64,000 nucleotides of DNA from Escherichia hormaechei_A (GCA_042434945.1 CP170191.1:4340001-4404000), one strand, 5' to 3'. Shown: positions 42,201 through 52,970, counted from the stretch's first letter. A program made the numbers and translations. The notes: a model not told the origin generated them from the sequence alone.

Positions 42201-44309
42201 TTAATTTCGGTTTCGGGTGACTTTAATCACGTCTGGCATCACGCGGATTTTGCGCATGATATTCGCCAGATGCACACGGTCACGAGCGGTCAGACGAATA
42301 AAGGCGCTGTAGACGCGACCATCTTTCTCTTCCGTATTCAAACTTTGAATATTCGAAGTCGTGGTGTTAATTGCCGCCGTCAGGTTTGCCAGCGCACCCT
42401 GATGATTGAACATCTCCACCTTGATTTCGGTGATGAACTCCTGCGCCGTCTCTTTATCCCATTCCACAGCCATAAACTTCTCTGGCTCTTTCTGGTAGCC
42501 ACGGATATTACGGCAGGATTCATGGTGGATCACCAGACCTTTACCGGGGCTGACGTGGGCGATAATCGGGTCGCCAGGAATAGGGCGGCAGCATTTCGCA
42601 AAGGTGATCAGCACGCCATCGGCACCTTTAATGGGCAGATGTCCGTGGCTTTGGGTTGCCGGTGGAATGGAGGCGTCCCCATGTTGCAGATTTTTCGCGA
42701 CCACCACGCTCATTGCGTTACCAAGTCCGATTTCTGCCAGCAGATCGTCAAGCGTTGCCAGCTTCATGCGATCCAGCTCGCGCTGAATATTTTCCTGCGG
42801 GATTTCATTCAGCTTACGGCTACCACCCAAAGCATGGTTGAGCAGACGACGGCCCAGGCTTACAGAATCATCACGCTTGAGGTTTTTCAGCAACTGACGA
42901 ATTTTGGCGCGCGCTTTCGAGCTAACGACAAAGTTCAGCCAAGCGGCATTCGGGCGAGCGCCCGGAGCGGTAATGATTTCAACGGTTTGACCGCTGGTAA
43001 GCGGCTGCGACAGCGGGTAAGGCTGGCGGTCAACGCGTGCGCCCACGCAGGCATGACCGATATCGGTATGCACTGCATAAGCGAAGTCGACGGGCGTTGC
43101 ACCGGCAGGCAGCTCGACAATGCGCCCTTCCGGTGTGAAAACGTAAATCTCATCCGGGAAGAGATCGGATTTAACGCTCTCGATAAATTCAAACGAACTA
43201 CCGGCGCTCTGTTGCAGCTCCAGCAGGCTTTGCATCCAGCGCTGGGCGCGGATTTGTGCGGTAGTACTGGTTTCGCCGTGCTCTTTATAAGCCCAGTGCG
43301 CGGCAACACCCATCTCCGCCATCTGGTCCATATCTTCGGTACGGATCTGGACCTCAACCGGCACACCGTGCGGGCCGATCATCGAGGTGTGCAAAGACTG
43401 ATAGCCGTTCGCTTTTGGAATGGCGATATAGTCTTTCACGCGGCCCGGACGCGGCTTGTACAGGCTGTGCATCTGGCCCAGCACGCGATAACAGGTGTCA
43501 GAATCATTGACGATCACGCGGAAAGCGTAGATGTCCATGATCGAGTGAAAACGCTGCTCTTTGAGCACCATTTTGCAGTAAATCGAATAAAGATGCTTCT
43601 CGCGACCACTGACGCGGCACGGTATTCCCGCTTCCTGCAAACGCCCTTCGATTTCAGAAAGAATCTTCTGGATCATCTCTTTACGGTTGCCGCGCGCGGC
43701 TTTCACCACTTCTTTGATTACGCGATAACGGTTGGGATACAGCGCCTCAAAACCCAGCTCTTCGAGTTCGGTTTTAATGTGGTGGATACCTAAACGGTGC
43801 GCCAGCGGGCTATAAATTTCGAGAGTTTCACGGGCGATGCGGCGACGTTTGTCCGGGCGAAGTGAGCCCAGCGTGCGCATGTTGTGGGTACGGTCGGCAA
43901 GTTTGATGAGGATGACGCGGATATCCTGCACCATCGCCATAATCATCTTGCGAAAGTTTTCGGCCTGCGCCTCTTTCTTATCGCGGAACTTGAGTTTATC
44001 AAGTTTCGACACCCCCTCTACCAGCTCGGCGACGCTTTTACCAAAAAGCTGTTCCATATCCTGGTAGGTGGCGGGAGTATCTTCAATCACGTCATGCAGC
44101 AGCGCCGCCATCAGCGTTTCATAGTCGAGTTTCATCTCGGCCAGAATGCAGGCAACCGCTACCGGGTGCGTGATATAGGGTTCACCGCTTGAACGTGTTT
44201 GCCCCTCGTGAGCATCACGTGCAACGAGATACGCCTGCCGCAGACGCTTGATTTGGTCTTCCGGCAGGTAGGTTTGAATCAGTTGATTCAGGCTTTCAAA
44301 CAGATACAA
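42201..44309 (-). CDS. spoT: Bifunctional (p)ppGpp hydrolase/synthetase SpoT
   Basis: 702 residues. HD hydrolase domain (about 45-150; HPVAVACILAE, LLHDVIEDT), RelA-type synthetase domain (about 200-320; DYIAIPKANGYQSLHTS), TGS domain (near 390; VFTPEGRIVELPAGATPVDF) and C-terminal ACT domain. It degrades, and weakly makes, the stringent alarmone ppGpp in response to fatty-acid, iron and other limitation. 18 bp downstream of rpoZ, whose product omega is itself a ppGpp-binding partner in RNA polymerase. Confidence 0.98.
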   Translation of the reverse strand: MYLFESLNQLIQTYLPEDQIKRLRQAYLVARDAHEGQTRSSGEPYITHPVAVACILAEMKLDYETLMAALLHDVIEDTPATYQDMEQLFGKSVAELVEGVSKLDKLKFRDKKEAQAENFRKMIMAMVQDIRVILIKLADRTHNMRTLGSLRPDKRRRIARETLEIYSPLAHRLGIHHIKTELEELGFEALYPNRYRVIKEVVKAARGNRKEMIQKILSEIEGRLQEAGIPCRVSGREKHLYSIYCKMVLKEQRFHSIMDIYAFRVIVNDSDTCYRVLGQMHSLYKPRPGRVKDYIAIPKANGYQSLHTSMIGPHGVPVEVQIRTEDMDQMAEMGVAAHWAYKEHGETSTTAQIRAQRWMQSLLELQQSAGSSFEFIESVKSDLFPDEIYVFTPEGRIVELPAGATPVDFAYAVHTDIGHACVGARVDRQPYPLSQPLTSGQTVEIITAPGARPNAAWLNFVVSSKARAKIRQLLKNLKRDDSVSLGRRLLNHALGGSRKLNEIPQENIQRELDRMKLATLDDLLAEIGLGNAMSVVVAKNLQHGDASIPPATQSHGHLPIKGADGVLITFAKCCRPIPGDPIIAHVSPGKGLVIHHESCRNIRGYQKEPEKFMAVEWDKETAQEFITEIKVEMFNHQGALANLTAAINTTTSNIQSLNTEEKDGRVYSAFIRLTARDRVHLANIMRKIRVMPDVIKVTRNRN

Positions 44310-44327
44310 GGGCGACCCGCTTTGTGA

Positions 44328-44603
44328 TTAACGACGACCTTCAGCAATAGCGGTAACGGCTTGTAATTCAGCGGCTTCCTGCTCTTGCTGTTCCTGGCGT
44401 TCGCGAACGTCGAGGATCTGGTTGTTGATCAGACCTTCTTCGATTTCGCGCAGCGCGATTACAGTGGTTTTATCGTTTTCTTCCGGTACCAGCGGATCCT
44501 TTCCGCCTACCTGCATCTGACGAGCGCGACGCGCGGCGACCAGTACCAGGTCAAAACGGTTACCAATTTTCTCTACAGCGTCCTGAACAGTTACGCGTGC
44601 CAT
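44328..44603 (-). CDS. rpoZ: RNA polymerase omega subunit
   Basis: 91 residues: [20 protein letters not shown] at the N-terminus, the [10 protein letters not shown] helix and an acidic Gln/Glu-rich tail, as in E. coli. Omega assists assembly of beta' and forms a ppGpp site on RNA polymerase. It lies between gmk and spoT. Confidence 0.98.
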
Positions 44604-44657
44604 ACTTAAAAAGCTCCACAGGTGAAGAAATGACTGGGCATGATACTGAAATCAGGT

Positions 44658-45376
<719 letters not shown>

Positions 45377-45534
45377 CCCCTGGATGATTAAATTTTGCGT
45401 GCCGTTTTCAGCTTTTACCTTCTTTTTGCTGCAATAAAAACAATGCGCTGAAGCGCGCTCGTAAAATGCAATTTTGCAGCTGGTCTGCGGCTCCCGGGCA
45501 GGGTATACCCTTCGCAAAACAGGGAGGGGTAATA

Positions 45535-47205
45535 ATGGTGAAATGGATAAGCATACTGATGATCTTCTTAAGCAGCGGGGCGATGGCTATCTGCCCGGTC
45601 TGGTCACCGGCTAAAGCCGGGCAGGAGATCGCGGCCCTGAAGGCGCAGCTGACCCGCTGGAATGATGATTACTGGAAGCAGGGCAGCAGCGAGGTGAGCG
45701 ACGACGTTTACGACAGGCTTAACGCCCGCTTAAAACAGTGGCAGCGCTGTTTTCACGATGAACCGCTGCACGACGATCTTCCAGCTGCCAGTGGGACGGT
45801 GAAACATCCCTTCGCCCATACCGGCGTGCATAAGGTAGAAAGCAAGCAGGCGCTTAGCCGCTGGATGGCGACGAAGCAGGATCTCTGGGTACAGCCAAAG
45901 GTGGATGGTGTTGCGGTCACCCTGGTCTACAAAAACGGCAAGCTGGTGCAGGCGATTAGCCGGGGCGACGGCTTACAGGGGGAAGAGTGGACGGCACAGG
46001 CGCGAACGATCCCCGCTATTCCGCAAACGCTGGCCGGGCCGCTTGCCAACAGCGTGTTGCAGGGTGAACTTTTTCTGCTGCGCGAGGGGCATATCCAGCA
46101 GCGGATGGGAGGGATGAACGCGCGTGCGAAGGTAGCGGGAGCGATGATGCGCGCGACCGATCGCGCAGCGCTGAAGCAGACAGGCATTTTTATCTGGGCC
46201 TGGCCGAACGGCCCAAAAGCGATGAAAGCACGCCTTTCCACGCTCGCGGAGGCAGGTTTTACCCTGACGGCCCGCTATACCGTGCCGGTTAAAAACGCGG
46301 CTGATGTGGAGGCGCAGCGGACGGCCTGGTTTAAGGCTTCGTTGCCCTTCGCCACGGATGGCATTGTGGTTCGCGCCTCGGCAGAGCCGCCGGGCGAGCG
46401 ATGGCTGCCGGGGGAAGGGAGTTGGGTCGTCGCATGGAAATACCTTCCTGTGGCCCAGGTGACGGAAGTCAAAGCGATTCACTTTACCGTTGGCCGTACC
46501 GGGCGGATCACCGCGATTGCGCAGCTTGAGCCGCTGATGCTCGACGATAAACGCGTACAGCGCGTCAGCTTAGGGTCGGTTAACCGCTGGCAGAGGCTGG
46601 ATATTGCCCCCGGCGATCAGGTGCTGGTAAGCCTGGCGGGACAAGGTATTCCCCGGCTGGATAACGTGGTGTGGCGCAATGTGGATCGCCGTAAACCGCA
46701 GCCGCCCTCATCGCGCTATAACGGCTTAACCTGTTTCTATGCCTCCCCGGAGTGCATGGAGCAATTTTTTGCCCGGCTGACGTGGCTAAGTTCCAGGCAG
46801 GCGTTAGATATCGAAGGAATGGGCGAATCAGGATGGCGGACCCTCTATCAGGCGCATCGGTTTGAGCACCTCTTCTCCTGGCTACAGCTCACGCAGGCGC
46901 AGCTCACCGCGACGCCGGGGATATCGGCATCGCATGGCGCTGCGCTGTGGCATCAGTTTAACCTGGCGCGGGAGCGACCTTTTATCCGCTGGATCACCGC
47001 GATGGGAATACCGCTGGCCCGGTCGACGCTCAAGGCGGCAGGGGATCGCACCTGGCAGGCGCTGATTCAGCGAAGCGAAGCGGAGTGGCGGATGCTGCCG
47101 GGTGTCGGGCAGGAGAAGGCCCGCCAGATCGTAAACTGGCTGCATCAGCCTCAGATTGATGCCCTGGCAAAATGGCTGGCCGCAGAGCACATCGGTGGAT
47201 TTTAA
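45535..47205 (+). CDS. ligB: NAD-dependent DNA ligase LigB
   Basis: 556 residues from the ATG at 45535, which follows GGGAGGGG. Adenylation motif VQPKVDGVAVTL gives catalytic Lys122; NTase motifs RGDGLQGEEW and GEL follow, then an OB-fold and helix-hairpin-helix repeats at the C-terminus. As in K-12 LigB there is no BRCT domain, and the N-terminus looks like a signal peptide (ISILMIFLSSGAMA) although the enzyme acts on DNA. It shares only about two residues in three with K-12 LigB, in contrast to Gmk next to it. Confidence 0.93.
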   Translation: MVKWISILMIFLSSGAMAICPVWSPAKAGQEIAALKAQLTRWNDDYWKQGSSEVSDDVYDRLNARLKQWQRCFHDEPLHDDLPAASGTVKHPFAHTGVHKVESKQALSRWMATKQDLWVQPKVDGVAVTLVYKNGKLVQAISRGDGLQGEEWTAQARTIPAIPQTLAGPLANSVLQGELFLLREGHIQQRMGGMNARAKVAGAMMRATDRAALKQTGIFIWAWPNGPKAMKARLSTLAEAGFTLTARYTVPVKNAADVEAQRTAWFKASLPFATDGIVVRASAEPPGERWLPGEGSWVVAWKYLPVAQVTEVKAIHFTVGRTGRITAIAQLEPLMLDDKRVQRVSLGSVNRWQRLDIAPGDQVLVSLAGQGIPRLDNVVWRNVDRRKPQPPSSRYNGLTCFYASPECMEQFFARLTWLSSRQALDIEGMGESGWRTLYQAHRFEHLFSWLQLTQAQLTATPGISASHGAALWHQFNLARERPFIRWITAMGIPLARSTLKAAGDRTWQALIQRSEAEWRMLPGVGQEKARQIVNWLHQPQIDALAKWLAAEHIGGF

Positions 47206-47909
47206 TCTGCGTGCGCTCCTGAACAGACTGGCGAGGGGGCACACTTCCGCTGCCGTGAATAGCGTATTTATGAGACGCGGTTTATATACGCAATAATTAT
47301 GAATATAAATGAATTATTCATGGTAAATATATTTTGAGGAAATATTATCCCTGAACCCAATTTCAGAATTTGCTCTGCTTGCGTTTTTATTTTCTTTGAG
47401 AGAACGGCTTAATTGATCTCAATCACTATTAATCGAGAGCAATAGCCGGGAATGAAGGAGTTATAGGCAATGCAGCCTGAGTATTATTCTTATTTTTGCT
47501 TTTAATTTCAGTTGCTTAACTATTTTATTGATAATATGTTGAGTGTTTTCTGGTTAACAATTAGTCATATTTATTCTGCCGGAAATCATTGCGTCAAATT
47601 ATTATAAGAATTATCTTATCCAAAATTTTTAAGGTAGTTACCGCTGGGGTGCATTTCGCATCACTTCTGCGTTTTCCTTTCTTTTTGCACCCCGTGAGGG
47701 AGTTAACTATCTGAACTCCAATTGAAGCAATTAAGGGTACCGAAATATATCCTGGCGGTTTATATGCGCTGGTGTTCAGAGCCCAGGGCTTTTACATGGA
47801 TGATTTTCCGTCCCTGTCGGGCCGGAATTCAGCCCCGGGCTTTATGCCCGTTAACCGGGACCTGGTTTCCAGGTGCTCATATTTTCCTTCATTTGAATGA
47901 GGACCAAAA
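47206..47909 (+). promoter_or_regulatory. Long leader and control region of the gfc capsule operon
   Basis: 704 bp with no convincing gene. The first 430 bp are very A+T-rich and probably hold the promoter. The rest is structured: arms GGGGTGCA (47646-47653) and TGCACCCC (47686-47693), a CGGGC/GCCCG stem (47836-47850) and a CCTGG/CCAGG stem (47861-47873) shortly before the gfcA SD (GAGGA). I did not find an exact ops/JUMPstart element. The region could carry attenuation or antitermination signals for the operon (inference). Confidence 0.55.
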
Positions 47910-48206
47910 ATGAAAAGGACGCTTTGTACAGTGCTGACGGCACTCACGCTGGCGACTGCCCTGCCTGCTATAGGCGCTACCACCGAAGCAGGTAGCACCA
48001 GCGCAGCAACAACCGGTACAACAACCGGAGCAACGGTGGGAACTACCGCTGGCACTACGGGGGGACTGGCGGCAGGCGCGATTGGGACAACCGCTGTTGT
48101 CACCACCGCTGCGATTGCCGGCGTAGCGACGTTAGCCGTTGTCGCGGCAAGCGACAGTGGCGATGACTCAGGCAATGGTACTTCCACGACGACAGTTACC
48201 CGCTAA
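47910..48206 (+). CDS. gfcA: Group 4 capsule protein GfcA (Thr-rich)
   Basis: 98 residues with a signal peptide (MKRTLCTVLTALTLATALPA). The mature part is Thr/Gly/Ala-rich (TTGTTTGATVGTTAGTTGG), then a hydrophobic Ala/Val stretch (about 58-80) and SDSGDDSGN, ending in TTTVTR. This is the layout of E. coli GfcA/YmcD, the first gene of the group 4 capsule (G4C) operon. Its molecular role is unclear; the operon exports and assembles O-antigen-type capsule. Confidence 0.9.
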   Translation: MKRTLCTVLTALTLATALPAIGATTEAGSTSAATTGTTTGATVGTTAGTTGGLAAGAIGTTAVVTTAAIAGVATLAVVAASDSGDDSGNGTSTTTVTR

Positions 48207-48321
48207 GGCTGGTGCGCAAGGCGATATAGCCTTGCGCTGAACAGCGCAACGACTTGACCCGGTGGCGATATCAAAGCCGGGTATTTAATTGATTTCAATG
48301 TTATTTAATCAAGGATTTCTG

Positions 48322-48966
48322 GTGAGACTGTTTATTCTGCTCATCATGACTCTGCTGATCCAGGGATGTACGCCGAGCCAGCAGAGCATTATTGAGACCT
48401 TTAACGCCAGCCTGGACGGGCGCCAGGATGTGACGGTAACGGACGGGCAGATTCAGGCGCTCCCATACTCAACCATGTTCCTGCGTCTGGATAATGGCCC
48501 GAGGATCCTGGTGGTTCTCGGATACATCGAACAGGGAAACAGTAAGTGGTTATCGCAGGATAATGCGATGATCGTCACGCATAACGGTCGCCTTATCCAC
48601 ACGCTCAAGCTCCCTTATAACCTGCTTGAGGTAACCAACCTTGAGCACGATCCGCTGCGCCACACGCCGCAGCTCCGCGACGGCAGCCAGTGGTCGCGTG
48701 ATGTGCGCTGGCAGGAAGAGGGGCGGTATCGCTCCGCACACCTGACCTCGCGCTTCTTCCTGAGCGGGACGGAAAACCTGACCCTTGCCGGAAACACGCT
48801 ACGTTGTCAGGTCTGGCAGGAGACGGTGCAGGCCGACGGCCTCGATCGTCGCTGGCATAACACCTTCTGGATTGATTCCGCCACCGGCCAGGTACGCCAG
48901 AGCGAACAGATGCTCGGCGCGGGCGTATTCCCTCTCGCCATGACGATGTTGAAGCCCGCCCCATGA
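48322..48966 (+). CDS. gfcB: Group 4 capsule lipoprotein GfcB
   Basis: 214 residues from GTG at 48322, chosen because AAGGA lies 7 bases upstream and a lipoprotein signal with lipobox LIQGC (Cys16) follows at once; ATG at 48298 and TTG at 48289 lack an SD. The mature protein is a YjbF/GfcB-type beta-rich lipoprotein (LRLDNGPRILVVLGY). It overlaps gfcC by 4 bp (ATGA). Outer-membrane location is inferred from family. Confidence 0.9.
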   Translation: MRLFILLIMTLLIQGCTPSQQSIIETFNASLDGRQDVTVTDGQIQALPYSTMFLRLDNGPRILVVLGYIEQGNSKWLSQDNAMIVTHNGRLIHTLKLPYNLLEVTNLEHDPLRHTPQLRDGSQWSRDVRWQEEGRYRSAHLTSRFFLSGTENLTLAGNTLRCQVWQETVQADGLDRRWHNTFWIDSATGQVRQSEQMLGAGVFPLAMTMLKPAP

Positions 48967-49700
48967 ACAGACTCAGAAAATGGTTACCTGGCGTAGGGCT
49001 ATCTCTCTTCAGCCTGCCCGCCTTATGCGCAAGTGTCGTTACCGTGCATCAGCCGGGCAAAACGTGGTCTGCTGGACAGGCCGATACGCTCTCCCGGCTG
49101 GTCACCCAGCCGCAGCTGAACAACGTCTGGTGGCAGGGCGCTGTCATCGCAACCCCTTCCGCCACGCGGCGAGCGCAACAGACGCAACAGCAGGTGCTGG
49201 CGTCGCTTTCAGCCTGGCAGAATCGTGCCGATGACGAGCAGATCGCGACCATTCGCGCTGTCGCTACACAGCTCCGCTCCCTGCGGATCGTCGGGCGGCA
49301 GTTTGTCAGCCTCGATCCAGACGCCGTGCGTACCGACGCCCGCGGCGATCGTTCCCTTGAGGGCCGTTACGATCTGTGGCTCTCGCCTGCGCCCCGCACC
49401 GTCACGCTGATGGGGGCGGTCGCCACACCGGGGAAACTGGCCTGGCGACCGGGCGCAAGCATCAGGGATTACTTACAGGGGCAGCTGCGGCTGGCTGGCG
49501 CCGACAGGAATAACGTGACCGTTATCGATCCTGACGGCAGTACGGTTGTTGCGCCGGTGGCGTACTGGAACGCACGCCATATTGAAGCAGAGCCGGGCGC
49601 TGTTCTGTGGGTGGGGTTTGATCCCCGGGCGGTGCCGGACGATTTTACCGGTCTGAATGAGCAAATCGTTGCGCTCCTGACGCGGCGGATACCTGACTGA
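48963..49700 (+). CDS. gfcC: Group 4 capsule periplasmic protein GfcC
   Basis: 245 residues with a signal peptide (MNRLRKWLPGVGLSLFSLPA, cut near ALCA). The YjbG/GfcC family has two beta-grasp domains like the Wza D2/D3 domains; the segment VTLMGAVATPGKLAWRPG here resembles the SLBB-type strand pattern. It is needed for capsule assembly in the periplasm. Start overlaps gfcB, stop overlaps gfcD (TGATG). Confidence 0.9.
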   Translation: MNRLRKWLPGVGLSLFSLPALCASVVTVHQPGKTWSAGQADTLSRLVTQPQLNNVWWQGAVIATPSATRRAQQTQQQVLASLSAWQNRADDEQIATIRAVATQLRSLRIVGRQFVSLDPDAVRTDARGDRSLEGRYDLWLSPAPRTVTLMGAVATPGKLAWRPGASIRDYLQGQLRLAGADRNNVTVIDPDGSTVVAPVAYWNARHIEAEPGAVLWVGFDPRAVPDDFTGLNEQIVALLTRRIPD

Positions 49701-51793
49701 TGAACAAACTTTTTTTACTGAGCGGCCTTGCTCTGGCTATCTCTTCTGCCTGCCACGCGGAGCTGCGTACCTGGCCCGATCCGACCGGACCTTCACAGTC
49801 CGACTTTGGCGGCACCGGCCTGATGCAAATGCCCGACGCGCGCTTTGGCCGGGAAGGGGAATTCAGCGTCAACTACCGCGATAACAACCAGTATCGTTTT
49901 TACTCCTCTTCGGTCGTGCTCTTTCCGTGGCTGGAAGGGACGATTCGTTATACCGACGTCCGCACCCGCAAATACAGCAGCGACGAGGATTTCAGCGGCG
50001 ATCAAAGCTACAAGGATAAGTCGTTCGATTTTAAGGTTCGTCTGTGGGAAGAGGACTATAGCCTGCCGCAGGTGGCGCTCGGCAAGCGCGATATTGCGGG
50101 CACCGGCCTGTTCGACGGTGAATATCTGGTTGCCAGTAAAATGGCCGGACCGGTCGATTTTACCTTTGGAATAGCCTGGGGATATCCCGGTAATAGCGAC
50201 AACGTGGGTAACCCGCTGTGCCACGACAACAATAAGTATTGCACCCGCGGCGAATCACATGATGCCGGGGATATCAGCTTTAGCGATATGTTTCGTGGTC
50301 CGGCGTCGCTTTTTGGCGGCCTCCAGTATCAGACGCCCTGGCAGCCCCTGCGCCTGAAGCTCGAGTATGACGGCAACAATTATGCCGATGATTTTGCCGG
50401 CTCCATTAAGCAGTCGAGCCATATCAACGTGGGGGCGGTCTATCGCGTTGCCGACTGGGCCGATCTCAACCTCAGCTACGAGCGCGGCAATACGCTGATG
50501 TTTGGCTTCACCCTGCGGACCAATTTTAACGATCTGCGCCCCGCGCTGCGTGATAACCCGAAACCGGCCTGGCAACCGGCACCGGCAGGCGAGACGCTGG
50601 ACTATACCTCGGCGGCAAACCAGCTCACCGCGCTTAAGTACAACGCAGGCTTCGATGCGCCGGAGATCCTTCAGCACGGCAATACCTTATACATGACCGG
50701 CGAACAGTATCGCTATCGCGATCCGCGCGAAGCGGTGGATCGCGCCAACCGTATTCTGATCAATAACCTGCCCGACGGGGTCGACACGATCGCTATCACC
50801 CAGCGGCGTGACCATCTGCCGCTGGTCACGACGCAAACCGATGTCACCAGCCTGCGCAAACAGCTGGCGGGACAGCCGCTCGGCCAGGAGGAGGCGCTCA
50901 GGCAGCAGCGCGTCGAGCCTGTGGATACCACAGCGTTCGGGCGCGGCTACCGTATTCGCGCCGATCGCTTCAGCTACAGCGTCAAACCGACGCTGGCGCA
51001 GTCGCTGGGCGGTCCGGAAGATTTCTATATGTTCCAGGTGGGGGTGATGGCCAGCGCCAGCTACTGGCTGACCGATCGTCTGCTGCTCGACGGCGGCGTG
51101 TTCGCCAACCTCTATAACAACTACGACAAGTTCAAATCCTCGCTGCTTCCCGCTGACTCCAGCCTGCCGCGCGTCAGAACCCATATTCGCGATTATGTCA
51201 GCAATGACGTCTACATCAACAACTTACAGGCCAACTATGTCGATGCGCTGGGGCACGGCTTCTATGCCCAGATTTATGGCGGCTACCTCGAAACCATGTA
51301 CGGCGGCGTGGGAGCAGAGGCGCTCTGGCGCCCGCTGGATAGCGACTGGGCGCTGGGCGTGGATGCGAACTACGTCAAGCAGCGCGACTGGGACGACATG
51401 ATGCGCTTCACCGACTACAGCGCGCCAACCGGATTTATCACCGCCTACTGGAACCCGTCGAAGCTCAACAGCGTGCTGATGAAGCTGAGCGTCGGGCAGT
51501 ACCTGGCGAAGGATAAAGGCGCCACCCTCGACGTCGCGAAGCGATTCGACAGCGGCGTGACGGTAGGCGTCTGGGCGGCTCTGACCAACGTCTCGAAAGA
51601 GGATTATGGCGAAGGTGGCTTTAGCAAAGGCTTCTACATCTCGATCCCGCTTGATCTGATGACGATCGGCCCAAATCGCAACCGGGCGGTGGTCTCGTGG
51701 ACGCCTCTCACGCGTGATGGCGGCCAGATGTTAGGCCGTAAATATCAGCTCTATGACATGACGTCAGAACGCGAAACCCCGGTAGGGCAGTAG
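49700..51793 (+). CDS. gfcD: Group 4 capsule outer-membrane beta-barrel protein GfcD
   Basis: 697 residues with a signal peptide (MNKLFLLSGLALAISSACHA). The mature protein is a YjbH/GfcD-type large barrel: GGTGLMQMPDARFGREGEFS near the N-terminus, many alternating aromatic strands, and a C-terminal half (about 400-697) forming a second barrel. Members of this family are thought to pass or anchor polysaccharide at the outer membrane. It follows gfcC without a gap. Confidence 0.92.
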   Translation: MNKLFLLSGLALAISSACHAELRTWPDPTGPSQSDFGGTGLMQMPDARFGREGEFSVNYRDNNQYRFYSSSVVLFPWLEGTIRYTDVRTRKYSSDEDFSGDQSYKDKSFDFKVRLWEEDYSLPQVALGKRDIAGTGLFDGEYLVASKMAGPVDFTFGIAWGYPGNSDNVGNPLCHDNNKYCTRGESHDAGDISFSDMFRGPASLFGGLQYQTPWQPLRLKLEYDGNNYADDFAGSIKQSSHINVGAVYRVADWADLNLSYERGNTLMFGFTLRTNFNDLRPALRDNPKPAWQPAPAGETLDYTSAANQLTALKYNAGFDAPEILQHGNTLYMTGEQYRYRDPREAVDRANRILINNLPDGVDTIAITQRRDHLPLVTTQTDVTSLRKQLAGQPLGQEEALRQQRVEPVDTTAFGRGYRIRADRFSYSVKPTLAQSLGGPEDFYMFQVGVMASASYWLTDRLLLDGGVFANLYNNYDKFKSSLLPADSSLPRVRTHIRDYVSNDVYINNLQANYVDALGHGFYAQIYGGYLETMYGGVGAEALWRPLDSDWALGVDANYVKQRDWDDMMRFTDYSAPTGFITAYWNPSKLNSVLMKLSVGQYLAKDKGATLDVAKRFDSGVTVGVWAALTNVSKEDYGEGGFSKGFYISIPLDLMTIGPNRNRAVVSWTPLTRDGGQMLGRKYQLYDMTSERETPVGQ

Positions 51794-51836
51794 TACCGGA
51801 TGAAACAGGCATTACTTAACCAGATGATTTTCCTGA

Positions 51837-52970
51837 ATGAAAAACGTTAAATTTTCCGTGCTTGCGTTGGCTATGATGGCGTTAAGCGGTTGTACTATCG
51901 TACCGGGCCAGGGACTTAGCACCCAGGGCAAAGATATTATCGATCTGCCTGACAGCAATTACGATCTGAATAAGATGGTCAACGTCTATCCGCTCACGCC
52001 GGGGCTGGTGGAGCAGTTGCTGCCTGGCAAAGTCGACTCCCGCGCGAATCCTGAACTGGATCGCCAGCTTCAGAACTACCAATATCGCATCGGCGTCGGC
52101 GACGTGCTGATGGTTACCGTCTGGGACCACCCGGAGCTGACCACCCCCGCAGGTCAGTACCGTAGCGCCAGCGATACGGGCAACTGGGTGAATGCCGATG
52201 GCACGATCTTCTACCCCTATATCGGCAAAATCCGCGTCGTCGGCAAAACGCTGGCCCAGGTGCGCGATGAGATCGCCGCCCGGCTGGACTCGGTGATTGA
52301 GAGCCCGCAGGTGGATGTCAGCGTCGCGGCGTTCCGCTCGCAAAAAGCCTACGTGACGGGCGAAGTGGCCAAGTCGGGCCAGCAGCCCATCACCAACATT
52401 CCGCTGACCATAATGGATGCGATCAATGCGGCAGGCGGCCTGACATCGGAGGCGGACTGGCGCCACGTGGTGCTGACCCATAACGGCCAGGACACGCACA
52501 TTTCTCTCTACGCGCTGATGCAGCGCGGCGATCTCACCCAGAACAAACTCCTCTATCCGGGCGATATTCTCTTCATTCCCCGTAATGACGACCTGAAAGT
52601 GTTTGTCATGGGCGAGGTGGGTAAACAGAGCACCCTGAAGATGGACCGTAGCGGCATGACGCTGGCGGAAGCGCTGGGTAATGCGCAGGGCGTAAATCAG
52701 GATATGGCCGACGCCACGGGGATCTTTGTGATTCGTCCGTTGCAGGGCAAGCAGAACGGCAAAATCGCCAACGTCTACCAGCTTAACGCCCGGGATGCCA
52801 CCGCGATGGTGTTGAGCACCGAATTTCAGCTTGAGCCTTACGACATCGTCTATGTCACCACCGCGCCGCTGGTGCGCTGGAACCGCGTGATCTCTCAGCT
52901 TGTGCCGACCATTACCGGCGTACATGACCTGACTGAAACAGGGAGATATATCAGAACATGGCCAAACTAA
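51837..52970 (+). CDS. gfcE: Capsule export outer-membrane channel GfcE (Wza family)
   Basis: 377 residues. Lipoprotein signal with lipobox ALSGC, Cys19. The PES domain YRIGVGDVLMVTVWDHPELT and the following SLBB domains (KAYVTGEVAKSG, VFVMGEVGKQSTL) are clear, as is the C-terminal amphipathic segment RWNRVISQLVPTITGV that forms the helical outer-membrane pore in Wza. It exports the polysaccharide under control of Etk. The 3' end overlaps etp by 13 bp. Confidence 0.95.
   Translation: MKNVKFSVLALAMMALSGCTIVPGQGLSTQGKDIIDLPDSNYDLNKMVNVYPLTPGLVEQLLPGKVDSRANPELDRQLQNYQYRIGVGDVLMVTVWDHPELTTPAGQYRSASDTGNWVNADGTIFYPYIGKIRVVGKTLAQVRDEIAARLDSVIESPQVDVSVAAFRSQKAYVTGEVAKSGQQPITNIPLTIMDAINAAGGLTSEADWRHVVLTHNGQDTHISLYALMQRGDLTQNKLLYPGDILFIPRNDDLKVFVMGEVGKQSTLKMDRSGMTLAEALGNAQGVNQDMADATGIFVIRPLQGKQNGKIANVYQLNARDATAMVLSTEFQLEPYDIVYVTTAPLVRWNRVISQLVPTITGVHDLTETGRYIRTWPN

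Noticed and set aside
41904..43793. 629-codon plus-strand frame opposite trmH and spoT
   Set aside because: Very long, but lies antisense to trmH and spoT, which are conserved in every feature; a composition effect.
47206..47909. ops/JUMPstart element for RfaH before the capsule operon
   Set aside because: GGTAGTTACCGC near 47633 is only loosely similar; no exact GGCGGTAGC-type core was found on either strand.
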